In this document: positions 9,272 to 17,038 of the stretch, piece after piece
Numbering within the stretch: the first letter of the stretch is position 1
Layout of the letters: every line of letters starts with the position of its first letter
Source: Panacagrimonas sp.
GTDB lineage: Bacteria; Pseudomonadota; Gammaproteobacteria; Nevskiales; Nevskiaceae
Reading direction: 5' to 3'
Assembly (NCBI RefSeq): GCF_020697055.1
Contig: NZ_JAJFBP010000030.1
Span: 1 to 64,000, forward strand
DNA length: 64,000 nt
The notes under the pieces: model-generated
Told to the model about the DNA's origin: nothing
What the model saw: only the letters and a program-made list of their open reading frames with translations
Databases searched by the model: none
Program-made: the position numbers and the translations under genes

Positions 9272-10608
9272 CCGGCAGCTACTGGAACGCGGAACTCGAG
9301 ACGCGGCCGTGGGCGGAGGTCGAACGTTGGCAGGCGACGCAGATCGATGCCTTCGTGCAGGAGCTGCCCGCCCGCTCACCGATGTATGCGCGCATCCTCG
9401 GCGATGCGCCCTCGTCGGTCGGGAGTTTCGCTGCGCTCTCGAGCCTGCCCTTCACGATGAAGAGTCACGTGCGCGAGGCACAGGACCACACCAGCGCCGA
9501 GCGGCCGTTCGGCGACAACCAGGGCGCACCGACGCGAGACGTCATTCAGACGCTGTCGTCTTCGGGCACCACGGGGCGTCCGATGTACTACGCGCTGACC
9601 GCGGCCGATCACGACCGCTGGAGCGATGCGATCGCGCAGGGCTGGTTCACCGCGGGGCTGCGCCCGGACGACCTGGTGGCGCACCTCGTCGCGTTGCCCG
9701 GAGTCGCCGGCGGCCTGCCGTATGCGGACGGATTCCGCCGCCTGGGCGCGACGCTGTGCTGGCTCGGCGGCTTTCCCACCGAACGCATCCTGCGCGAGCT
9801 GCGCAACATGCGGATCACGACGCTGCTGGCGACGACGTCCTTCGGCACTTACCTGAGCGAGCAGTGGGAAGCGATCGGTGCATCCACCGGCATGCCCTCT
9901 TCGATGAAGAAGGTGTTCTGCGGCGGCGAGCCCGGTCTCAACCAGCCGGAGATCCGCGCCAAGATCCGCAACGGCTTGCAGATCGACGCGCTGCGCGAGG
10001 TGATGGGGCTCGGTGACGTGCTCTCGTCGTTGTGGGCCGAGTGCGAGGCCGAAGATGGCATGCACTTCAACGCGCAGCGCTACGTCGCGGTGGAGCTGAT
10101 CGATCCGGACAGCGGCGCGTCCGTTCCGTGGAAGGACGGCGCCAAGGGCGAGCTGGTCTACACCACGTTCGCGCGCGACGCGACGCCGATGCTGCGATAT
10201 CGATCGCGCGACCACGCGCTGGTCCATGGCGTCGCCTGTCGATGCGGCCGTACCAGTCCGCGCATCCGCTGCATCGGCCGCACCGACGACATGCTGATCT
10301 ACAAGGGCATGAACCTTTTCCCGACCGCGCTGCGGGATCTGATCGCCGCGCGCTTCGCGGGCCGGGTCGAGCCGCTGATCCGCATCTGGAAGGATCGTGC
10401 GGACCAGGTGCGTTTCGACGACGCCGTGGCGGTGGATGTCGAGGCGGCGGCGTCGACGAAACCCGAGGATTACGCGGCGCTCGCCGCGCAGATCGAGAAG
10501 GCGGTGCGTGCCGAGCTGCAGGTGCGCATCGCGCCGACGATCGTTGCTTCCGGAACCTTGCCGCGCGGGACGTACAAGACCTCGCTGGTGGCCGTGCGCA
10601 CCACGTAG
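9268..10608 (+). CDS. PaaK-type aryl/acyl-CoA ligase (phenylacetate-CoA ligase family)
   Basis: A 446-residue adenylate-forming enzyme of the compact PaaK group. SSSGTTGRPMYY (near residue 95) is the ATP-binding P-loop; RCIGRTDDMLIYKGMNLFP (near 332) is the hinge motif preceding the mobile C-terminal domain. The start is set by a four-base overlap with the preceding gene. PaaK relatives convert aryl carboxylates to CoA thioesters through an acyl-AMP. At the end of a ketone-carboxylase-like operon the expected substrate would be a beta-keto acid such as benzoylacetate, the product of acetophenone carboxylation. That substrate is inference from position; phenylacetate or benzoate are alternatives. 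Confidence 0.8.
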   Translation: MTGSYWNAELETRPWAEVERWQATQIDAFVQELPARSPMYARILGDAPSSVGSFAALSSLPFTMKSHVREAQDHTSAERPFGDNQGAPTRDVIQTLSSSGTTGRPMYYALTAADHDRWSDAIAQGWFTAGLRPDDLVAHLVALPGVAGGLPYADGFRRLGATLCWLGGFPTERILRELRNMRITTLLATTSFGTYLSEQWEAIGASTGMPSSMKKVFCGGEPGLNQPEIRAKIRNGLQIDALREVMGLGDVLSSLWAECEAEDGMHFNAQRYVAVELIDPDSGASVPWKDGAKGELVYTTFARDATPMLRYRSRDHALVHGVACRCGRTSPRIRCIGRTDDMLIYKGMNLFPTALRDLIAARFAGRVEPLIRIWKDRADQVRFDDAVAVDVEAAASTKPEDYAALAAQIEKAVRAELQVRIAPTIVASGTLPRGTYKTSLVAVRTT

Positions 10609-10657
10609 CCCGGCCGACGCCCGGGAACGACAAACCCCCGGGCTGCGCCCGGGTTAC
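10605..10657. repeat. Imperfect inverted repeat, GGGCGCAGCCC family, copy 2
   Basis: The right arm is CCCGGGCTGCGCCCGGGTTAC at 10637-10657. The left arm from 10605 matches its complement at 17 of 21 positions, and its first bases include the TAG stop codon of the CoA-ligase gene. It is followed 16 bases later by the start of the CobW-type gene. Confidence 0.7.
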
Positions 10658-10673
10658 CGGATACGATGAATCA

Positions 10674-11702
10674 ATGAACGCCATACCGGTCACGGTTCTC
10701 ACCGGCTTCCTCGGCTCCGGCAAGACCACGCTGATCAATCGCATCCTGCGCGAGGCGCACGGCCGTCGGTTCGCCGTGATCGAGAACGAGTACGGTGAGA
10801 TCAACGTCGACTCCGATCTGCTGGTGAAGGATGGCGGCGAGACCGTGGTGCAGCTCACCAACGGCTGCGTCTGCTGCACCGTGCGCGGCGACCTCGCCAA
10901 CGCGCTCGACGATCTGGCCGCGCGCCGCCAGCGCGGCGAGATCTCCTTCGACCACGTGCTGATCGAACCCACGGGGCTGGCCGATCCGGGTCCGATCGTG
11001 CGCACCTTCATGGCCGAGACCGAGGTGCTGTCGAAGTACTTCCTCGACGGCGTGGTCACGTTGTTCGACGCGGTCAACGGCCAGCGCAACCTGGCCGAGT
11101 CGGTCGAGGCGCAGGCGCAGCTCGGTTACGCCGATCGCATCCTGGTCACCAAGATCGATCTGCTGCGCGAGCGCGACGCGACCGCCGAGGACGCGGTGCT
11201 GCGTGCGGTGTCGGAGGCCAACACCGCGGCCGCCGTCACCGCGATCGACGTCAACCGTGCGGCCTGGGACGAGGTGTTCGAGAAATTGCTGGAGCTGCGC
11301 GGGTACCAGTTCGATCGCGTGGTGTTCACGCCCGCCGGGCCCGCGAGCAGCGGGTCCGGGCACACCCCGGGCGTGAGTTCGGTGAGTTTCCAGGCCGAGG
11401 GCGAACTCGATGGCGTCCGGCTCAACCAGGCGCTGGCCGCGATCAACGAGCGTTACGGCGAGTCGCTGTGGCGGCTCAAGGGCGTGCTGGCGATCGAGGG
11501 CATGCGCAGCCGGATCATCATCCAGGGCGTGCAGGGCCTGATCCAGGCCAATTCGTCGACGGTCTGGAGGATGTTCGAGCCCAAGCGTTCGCGGCTGGTG
11601 CTGATCGGTCGCGAGCTGGATCGCGACTGGGTGGCCTCGCAGCTGCAGGCCTGCGTTCCGGCGCCGACGCCGGCCGAGGGCGCGCCGCCGTCCGGGCACT
11701 GA
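10674..11702 (+). CDS. CobW/COG0523 family GTPase, putative metal chaperone
   Basis: A 342-residue G3E GTPase. GFLGSGKTT at 11-19 is the Walker A motif, CVCC at 65-68 is the metal-binding CxCC typical of COG0523, and TKID is the guanine-specificity motif. A CobW C-terminal domain follows. Members deliver zinc or cobalt or support B12-dependent enzymes using GTP hydrolysis. The ATG at 10674 follows a repeat and has no clear Shine-Dalgarno sequence. It could supply metal to the neighbouring metal-dependent carboxylase, but this is speculation. It converges with the EF-hand gene. Confidence 0.85.
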   Translation: MNAIPVTVLTGFLGSGKTTLINRILREAHGRRFAVIENEYGEINVDSDLLVKDGGETVVQLTNGCVCCTVRGDLANALDDLAARRQRGEISFDHVLIEPTGLADPGPIVRTFMAETEVLSKYFLDGVVTLFDAVNGQRNLAESVEAQAQLGYADRILVTKIDLLRERDATAEDAVLRAVSEANTAAAVTAIDVNRAAWDEVFEKLLELRGYQFDRVVFTPAGPASSGSGHTPGVSSVSFQAEGELDGVRLNQALAAINERYGESLWRLKGVLAIEGMRSRIIIQGVQGLIQANSSTVWRMFEPKRSRLVLIGRELDRDWVASQLQACVPAPTPAEGAPPSGH

Positions 11703-11720
11703 CGCGGGCGGAATCGGCCG

Positions 11721-12200
11721 CTAGCGCGTTCCGTCGCTGCCCGCGGGCGCGCCGTACGGCGAACCGAACGGACTGCCGCTCGCCGGACCGTTGGAGGTCG
11801 CGGGCAGGTAGGGCGACGACCCCATGCTGGAGTTCGGGACGGCCGATGCACCCGTACCCGTCACCCGCCCGGGCGTGCTGTGGGCGGTGGCGCCGGCCAT
11901 GCCGCTGCCCGACGTCACGACACCGGCGGCGCGACCCGTCGCGCCCTCCGGCAACGTCGGCAACGCACCCGGCGGCGCCGGCGCCAGGCCCGAGGTCTCG
12001 GTGGGGTCCAGCCGCCCGTCGCGATTGCGATCCAGCTGGTCGAAGCGCATGCGCAGCGTGGCGCTGTATTCGGCTTCCATCGGGCTCACGACGCCGTCGC
12101 GATTGACGTCCGCGTCAGCGGGCGACTGCGCGCCGACGGGCGTGGCGCTGGCCAGCAGCGCCAGCAGGGCGATCGGCGCAAGCGCGTAGGTAGCGTTCAT
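11721..12200 (-). CDS. Secreted EF-hand calcium-binding protein
   Basis: A 159-residue protein with an N-terminal signal peptide (MNATYALAPIALLALLASATPVGAQ). Two EF-hand loops follow: DVNRDGVVSPME and DRNRDGRLDPTE. The C-terminal half is a low-complexity glycine/alanine/proline/serine tail. The ATG at 12200 has a GGAG eight bases upstream; the frame is open to 12251, but the extra residues do not resemble a signal peptide. Likely periplasmic calcium binding; no partner is indicated. Confidence 0.7.
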   Translation of the reverse strand: MNATYALAPIALLALLASATPVGAQSPADADVNRDGVVSPMEAEYSATLRMRFDQLDRNRDGRLDPTETSGLAPAPPGALPTLPEGATGRAAGVVTSGSGMAGATAHSTPGRVTGTGASAVPNSSMGSSPYLPATSNGPASGSPFGSPYGAPAGSDGTR

Positions 12201-12263
12201 CGGCGCATCTCCAGACAGGAAACAGACACACAACGGGGCGGCGAGACGCAATTCCGGTGCCCG

Positions 12264-13031
12264 CTAGCGTACGCCGTGCGACTTCAGCCAGCGGACGGTC
12301 TCGGCGATCACGCGGTCGGGCTGGTCGCGGTGCGGCGAATGGCCGCAATCGTCGAGCTCGACCAGTTCGGTGGCGCCCGAAGGTCGCAGCTCTGCGATGC
12401 GCCGGATCTGCCGCATCGACCCGTACTCGTCGCGCACGCCCTGCATCGCCAGAACCGGGCAGCGGACCCCGGCGACTTCGGCTTCGATGTTCCAGCTGCG
12501 GAACTGCGGATCGAGCCACACGTCGTTCCAGCCCCAGAACGCCGAGTCGACGTCGGCGTGGTAGCGACCCAGCTTCGTCCGCAGATCGGTCTCCAGGTAG
12601 ACGGTCCGGACCTTGGCGATGCTGTCGACGCTCAGATCCTCCACGAACAGGTGCGGTGCCAGGACGATGGCCCCGCGCACCCGATCGGGAAACCGGGCCG
12701 CGTGCAGCAGCGCGATGGAGCCACCGTCGCTGTGGCCGAACAGGAACACCGGCTCGCGCTGCGCGTCGATGCCGACGGATTGGAGCAGCGTGGGCAGGGT
12801 CTCGTGCGCCTGCAGGTGCATGAACTTCGGCGACCAGCGCTCATCGGAAGGCCGTGGCGCCGAATGTCCGTAACCCGGTCGTGAATAGACGAAGCCGCGA
12901 CAGGCGCCCGCGTCGCACAGCTGGCGCGGGAAATCGCGCCACATCGAGATCGAACCGAGTCCCTCGTGCAGGAAGATCAGCAGCGGCGCGTTGCGCCGCT
13001 CGGGGGCGATCCACTGGTACTCGATCCTCAT
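12264..13031 (-). CDS. Alpha/beta hydrolase
   Basis: A 255-residue cytoplasmic hydrolase. LHEGLGSISMW (residues 21-31) is the oxyanion loop, GHSDGG holds nucleophile Ser101, and CGHSPHRDQP near the C-terminus supplies the His, with Asp in MQGVRDEYG. The ATG at 13031 begins the family-typical N-terminus MRIEYQW; the frame is open a further 60 bases. HEGLG is typical of a large family of carboxylesterases and ring-cleavage hydrolases. Substrate unknown. Confidence 0.8.
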   Translation of the reverse strand: MRIEYQWIAPERRNAPLLIFLHEGLGSISMWRDFPRQLCDAGACRGFVYSRPGYGHSAPRPSDERWSPKFMHLQAHETLPTLLQSVGIDAQREPVFLFGHSDGGSIALLHAARFPDRVRGAIVLAPHLFVEDLSVDSIAKVRTVYLETDLRTKLGRYHADVDSAFWGWNDVWLDPQFRSWNIEAEVAGVRCPVLAMQGVRDEYGSMRQIRRIAELRPSGATELVELDDCGHSPHRDQPDRVIAETVRWLKSHGVR

Positions 13032-13166
13032 GAATGCGGGGCCGCGGAAGGGTGTGCGGCAACAGTAGTGCGCACACGGCCGCCCGGCCATCGGCGATCG
13101 CCCTTACACGGGCGGGTAGGGCGACGTCGCCGTGCGGGTCGCGCGACCCGCACGGCGCGGCGCAGC

Positions 13167-13535
13167 TCAGCTCGCCGCGGAAAACACGTTGAGCTTGTTG
13201 CCGTCGAGGTCGCGGAAATAGCCAATGTAGAACGGTCCGCGCGGTCCCGGCTTGCCCTCGTCCTTGGCGCCGAGTTCGAGCGCGAGCGTGTGCATGCGAT
13301 CGACCTCCGCGCGGTTGGGCGCGGCCAGCGCCACCATCGTGCCGTTGCCGGCAGTGGCGGCGTTGCCGTCGAAGGGTTTGCAGACCGAAACCATCGGCGC
13401 GTCGGGCGCGTTGCCCCACAGAATCAGGCGGTCCATTTCCATCACGCGCTTGGCGCCGAGGGCGCCCAGCAGCTTGTCGTAGAACGCGGTGGCACGCGGA
13501 AAGTCGTTGGTGCCCAGGGTGGTGTAAGCGATCAT
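13167..13535 (-). CDS. VOC (glyoxalase/bleomycin resistance) superfamily protein
   Basis: A 122-residue protein with one vicinal-oxygen-chelate module. It begins with the beta-strand IAYTTLGTNDFPRATAFYDKLL and ends with FRDLDGNKLNVF, both signatures of the small glyoxalase-like group found in many proteobacteria. It lies on the same strand as the cupin gene upstream. No specific reaction can be deduced; a dimer would be required for a complete metal site. Confidence 0.8.
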   Translation of the reverse strand: MIAYTTLGTNDFPRATAFYDKLLGALGAKRVMEMDRLILWGNAPDAPMVSVCKPFDGNAATAGNGTMVALAAPNRAEVDRMHTLALELGAKDEGKPGPRGPFYIGYFRDLDGNKLNVFSAAS

Positions 13536-13596
13536 CGTTCGTCTCCAGTTGTGCAGCGGGTGGGGTGCGCCGCTGCAGCGGCGCCAAAAAAAGCAT

Positions 13597-14283
13597 TCAA
13601 CTCGTCAGGTGGCCGCGCTTGACCCAGAGGCGGCAGCCGCCGCGGGTCGACATGGGCAGTTCATGGCCGTGCGGGATGCGCAGCCAGGTCAGCCGGCGGC
13701 ACGCGGTGTCGCCGTAGTCGAGCGCGCCGTCGAGCACCAGGATCTCCTCGCCGCCCCTGGGCACCCGCGCGTTCCAGCGCGTTCCGGCTTCGAGCTCTTC
13801 GAAGAAGACCTGTTCGCGCGAGGACGCTGCGTACAGCGGGTGGCGGGTCAGTCCGGGCACGCCGCTCGCAACCGGCGCCTCGCCGCGCGAGACGGTCACC
13901 GGCTGGCCGCGATCGGCCGCTGCCATCTGGCGCAGCTTCACGAAGATCACGCAGCCGTCGCGGGTGAAGGGCGTGTGCCGGGTGCCGGGCGGGTTGCGCA
14001 CGTAGGTGCCCGGTCCGAAGTCGCCGTCGTGATCGGAGAAGACGCCTTCCAGCACCAGGTATTCCTCGCCGAGTTCGTGCACGTGCTCGGGAAAGCGGCT
14101 GTTCGGGGCGTAGCGGACGATCGACGTGGCGCGCGCCACTTCGCGACCCTCGCGCTCGAGGAAGCGCCGCTCGACCCCGGCCTGCGGAGACGGGACCCAG
14201 TCGAGACCGGCCGCCTCGACGATCACCGGCACGCGGCGATCGGCGTGCAGGCGTTCGGGAACGTGGTAGGCGGGAGTGTTCAT
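13597..14283 (-). CDS. ChrR-type bicupin protein
   Basis: A 228-residue protein with two cupin barrels. The first has FPEHVHELGEEYLVLEG (metal-binding His, His, Glu) followed by PPGTRHTPF; the second, from about residue 140, has weaker motifs around EELEAGTRWNARVPRGGEEILVLDG. This arrangement is like the ChrR cupin domain and free-standing bicupins. It is divergently transcribed from a LysR regulator, which probably controls it. It could be a dioxygenase or a small-molecule binding protein. Function unknown. Confidence 0.75.
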   Translation of the reverse strand: MNTPAYHVPERLHADRRVPVIVEAAGLDWVPSPQAGVERRFLEREGREVARATSIVRYAPNSRFPEHVHELGEEYLVLEGVFSDHDGDFGPGTYVRNPPGTRHTPFTRDGCVIFVKLRQMAAADRGQPVTVSRGEAPVASGVPGLTRHPLYAASSREQVFFEELEAGTRWNARVPRGGEEILVLDGALDYGDTACRRLTWLRIPHGHELPMSTRGGCRLWVKRGHLTS

Positions 14284-14330
14284 CGCGCTGTCCTGTGGCG
14301 GCCGCCTGAAGGGGCGGGTTCACAAGCAGC

Positions 14331-14393
14331 GTAGGCCGGCCTACAGTAATAGAGAAATCAAACTTCTTCATGACATTCATTCCAAGACTGAAT
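14331..14393. promoter_or_regulatory. Candidate LysR operators between cupin and LysR genes
   Basis: The divergent intergenic region holds a perfect 14-bp palindrome, GTAGGCCGGCCTAC (14331-14344), and an inverted repeat ATTCA-N9-TGAAT (14375-14393) ending six bases before the LysR start codon. The spacing suits autoregulation, but neither is an exact T-N11-A LysR box, so the assignment is tentative. Confidence 0.45.
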
Positions 14394-14399
14394 AAATAG

Positions 14400-15344
14400 A
14401 TGAACCTGCGTCACGTCGAATTCGTGGTGGCCGCCGCGGCGGAGCGCTCGTTCAGCCGCGCCGCGGAGCGCTGCCACGTCACGCAGCCGACGCTGTCCAA
14501 CGGCATCGCGCTCATCGAGGCCGAGTTCGGCGGTCAGCTGTTCGTGCGCACCACGCGCAAGGTCGAGCTCTCGCCATTCGGGACGCAGCTGATGCCGCTG
14601 ATCGAGGCGCTGTATCGGGCGCACGGCGAGCTCAAGTCGGGCGTGCGCTCGTTCTACGATCCGGCGCAGCGCATGGTCCGGGTCGGCCTCTCGCCGCTGG
14701 TCGATGCTCGGCGCGTGACCGAGGTGATGGACCCGTACGAGCGCTCCGAGGCCGGCTGCCGGATCTTCTTCAAGGAGTGCTTTCTCGGCGATCTTGAGGA
14801 TCGCCTGCAGAGCTCGCAGCTCGACATGATGATCCGGCCCCGACAGGAGTACGCCAGGCCGCCGCGTTCGCTGGTGCGCGTGTCCTTTTACGAGGAGCCG
14901 CTGATCTACCTGGCGCGCCACGATCTGCCCGCGACCGACCGCAACGCCGGTGGCGTCACGCTGAAGGACATCGCAGGAGAGACATTCGTGCTCGGACCGG
15001 ACGGATGCGGCCTGGCGTCGATGACGCGCAGCCTGTTCCAGAAAGCGGGCCTGCGGCTGAAGGAGTACCGCGGCCAGGCGCTGAGCTACCAGGTGATGCA
15101 GGAATGGGCGGACATCGGCATCGGCGCGACGATCATTCCCCAGTCCAAGCTCGCTCCGCACTATCGCGATCGTGCGCGGCCGCTGCTGGCGGCAGGACGT
15201 CGCCCGGCACACGTCCAGTTCGAGGCGGTGTGGATGCGCGAGGCGGCCTATCCCCGTCACGTGAGCGCGTTGCACCAGCATTTCCGCGACCGTGTGCCGC
15301 GGCTGGTCCAGGGCAGCACCGGCGCCACGCGGCCGGCCCAATGA
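14400..15344 (+). CDS. LysR-family transcriptional regulator
   Basis: A 314-residue regulator. Residues 1-60 form the winged helix-turn-helix (SFSRAAERCHVTQPTLSNGIALIE), followed by the linker helix and a periplasmic-binding-like effector domain to about residue 300. The DNA-binding part resembles the OxyR/CysB side of the family. It is divergent from the cupin gene, its likely target. Its stop overlaps the start of the next gene by four bases, so the downstream secreted protein is probably in its operon. The effector is unknown. Confidence 0.85.
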   Translation: MNLRHVEFVVAAAAERSFSRAAERCHVTQPTLSNGIALIEAEFGGQLFVRTTRKVELSPFGTQLMPLIEALYRAHGELKSGVRSFYDPAQRMVRVGLSPLVDARRVTEVMDPYERSEAGCRIFFKECFLGDLEDRLQSSQLDMMIRPRQEYARPPRSLVRVSFYEEPLIYLARHDLPATDRNAGGVTLKDIAGETFVLGPDGCGLASMTRSLFQKAGLRLKEYRGQALSYQVMQEWADIGIGATIIPQSKLAPHYRDRARPLLAAGRRPAHVQFEAVWMREAAYPRHVSALHQHFRDRVPRLVQGSTGATRPAQ

Positions 15345-15766
15345 ACGCGCTTGCGTCGGGCCTGACGGGAATGCTGCTGGCGGCACTGGCGTGCCTGGTG
15401 CCGATGGCCGAGGCGCAGGCCGAGGATCCCGTCGCCGCGGATCGTTCGCGCGCCCTGATCGACGATCCGATGGCGTCCGCCGCGCTGGTACGCGTGCTTC
15501 AGCATCACCACGGCCTCGGCGATGGCGAAGGCGGGTTCGGCTGGTGGCTGCGGCTGCCGTTTCCCGTTCGTGCGCGGCAGGCCCAGGTTCCGAACGTGCG
15601 CTTGTGGCGCAACCGGCTCGAATTCATGCGCGACGCGCAGCGCTCGGACGCCGCGGCCTGCGCCGTGAGCGGCACCATGGTCCTGGACAATCCGCTGCTC
15701 GACAGCGCAAGCCGCGCGGTGGAGGCGCAGCGGCTGGACCGATGCCGCGGCGGCACGGGTGAGTAG
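15341..15766 (+). CDS. Hypothetical secreted protein
   Basis: A 141-residue protein with a signal peptide ending near AEAQA (residues 22-26). The mature part has a WWLRLPFP stretch and two cysteines that could form a disulfide. Start and stop of the neighbouring LysR gene overlap (ATGA), which fixes the start. I recognise no family. Its coupling to the LysR gene suggests shared regulation. Confidence 0.6.
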   Translation: MNALASGLTGMLLAALACLVPMAEAQAEDPVAADRSRALIDDPMASAALVRVLQHHHGLGDGEGGFGWWLRLPFPVRARQAQVPNVRLWRNRLEFMRDAQRSDAAACAVSGTMVLDNPLLDSASRAVEAQRLDRCRGGTGE

Positions 15767-15775
15767 GTCCCTCAC

Positions 15776-15791
15776 ATACCCCCGGGGGCAT
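15776..15791. promoter_or_regulatory. CsoR/CstR-like operator palindrome
   Basis: ATACCCCCGGGGGCAT is a 16-bp palindrome with one mismatched pair. It matches the general form ATACCCC-GGGGTAT used by CsoR/CstR-family repressors. It lies 62 bases before the persulfide dioxygenase-rhodanese gene, a typical CstR target. No repressor gene of this family is in the window. Confidence 0.5.
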
Positions 15792-15853
15792 TCGTTGTGG
15801 GATGATCCACGACCTCTTGGAACGCGCAATTCGTGCGCCGGGGAGACGGGCTC

Positions 15854-16921
15854 ATGATTTTCCGCCAGCTGTTCGATCCGACGTCGTCCACCTACACCTA
15901 CCTGCTCGGTTGCGAGCGCACCGGCGAAGCGGTGCTGATCGACGCCGTGTACGAGATGCATGAGCGCGACGACGCGCTGATCCGCGAGCTGGATCTGAAC
16001 CTTCGCTACGTGCTGGACACCCACGTGCACGCCGACCACGTCACCGGTGCCTGGCTGATGAAGGATCGCTGGCGCGCCGAAATCGTCCTTTCGAAGCGTT
16101 CACACGCCCAGAACGTCGACGTCGAGGTCGAACAGGGCGATGTGCTCGGTTTTGGCGACGCGGCCCTGGAAGTGCGCGCCACGCCGGGTCACACCGGCGG
16201 CTGCATCACCTACGTGAGCACCGACCGCAGCCGGGCCTTCACCGGCGACTGCCTGATGATCCGCGGCACCGGTCGCACCGATTTCCAGGCCGGCAGCGCC
16301 AACGAACTGTGGGACAGCATCCGCGGCCAGATCTTTTCGCTGCCGGACGACTGCCTGATCTACCCGGGCCACGACTACCTGGGCCGCACCGTGTCCTCGG
16401 TCGGCGAGGAGCGCCGGCACAACCCGCGCATCGGCGGGGACGCGCAGCGCGAGGACTTCGTCGGTTACATGAACAACCTGGGCCTGCCGCACCCCAAGCT
16501 GATCGACATCGCCGTGCCGGCCAACCAGGCCAGCGGCAAACCCAAGGATCCGGATGCGCTGCACAAGGTCACCTGGGGGCCGGTGACCAAGACGTTCGCC
16601 GGCGTACCCGAGATCCGGCCCGACTGGGTCGCCCGTCACCTGGACGAGCTGTACGTGCTGGACGTCCGCAGCGAGGCGGAGTTCGCCGGCGAGCTCGGCC
16701 GTCTTCGCGGCGCCCACCTGATCCCGCTGGATCAGCTTCGCTCGCGCGTCACCGAGATCCCCAAGGACGCCCGCGTCGTGGCCGTGTGCCAGTCGGGCAA
16801 GCGTTCGGCGATGGCCACCGAGATCCTGCGCAAGGCCGGGTACGAGAAAGTCGCCAACGTCGCAGGCGGCCTGATCCACTGGTCGCGACTGGCGCTGCCC
16901 CACCTGCAACGGGCGGGCTGA
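15854..16921 (+). CDS. Persulfide dioxygenase-rhodanese fusion (ETHE1/Blh-type)
   Basis: A 355-residue two-domain protein. Residues 1-245 are a metallo-beta-lactamase fold with THVHADH (His57, His59), His113 and Asp132; the absence of further zinc ligands fits the mononuclear iron site of ETHE1-type persulfide dioxygenases. Residues 250-355 are a rhodanese domain with catalytic Cys312 in VCQSGKRS. Such fusions oxidise glutathione persulfide to sulfite and shuttle sulfane sulfur to or from thiosulfate. The ATG at 15854 follows a GGGGAG ribosome site at 15840-15845. It appears monocistronic behind a CsoR/CstR-like palindrome. Confidence 0.85.
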   Translation: MIFRQLFDPTSSTYTYLLGCERTGEAVLIDAVYEMHERDDALIRELDLNLRYVLDTHVHADHVTGAWLMKDRWRAEIVLSKRSHAQNVDVEVEQGDVLGFGDAALEVRATPGHTGGCITYVSTDRSRAFTGDCLMIRGTGRTDFQAGSANELWDSIRGQIFSLPDDCLIYPGHDYLGRTVSSVGEERRHNPRIGGDAQREDFVGYMNNLGLPHPKLIDIAVPANQASGKPKDPDALHKVTWGPVTKTFAGVPEIRPDWVARHLDELYVLDVRSEAEFAGELGRLRGAHLIPLDQLRSRVTEIPKDARVVAVCQSGKRSAMATEILRKAGYEKVANVAGGLIHWSRLALPHLQRAG

Positions 16922-17038
16922 AGGGAACCACGTCACACAAGCCGCGACCGCCGGGAGCGCATCCGACCCCGGATCACGGTATTCCTAGCGGGGTCGGCCC
17001 CGGCCCGCACCGGGGCCAGAGGTTTGCAGGGGAGGGCC

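Noticed and set aside
13567..13592. Palindrome GCGCCGCTGCAGCGGCGC followed by seven A residues, as an intrinsic terminator
   Set aside because: Both flanking genes are on the minus strand, where the T-run comes before the hairpin, so the order is wrong for a terminator.
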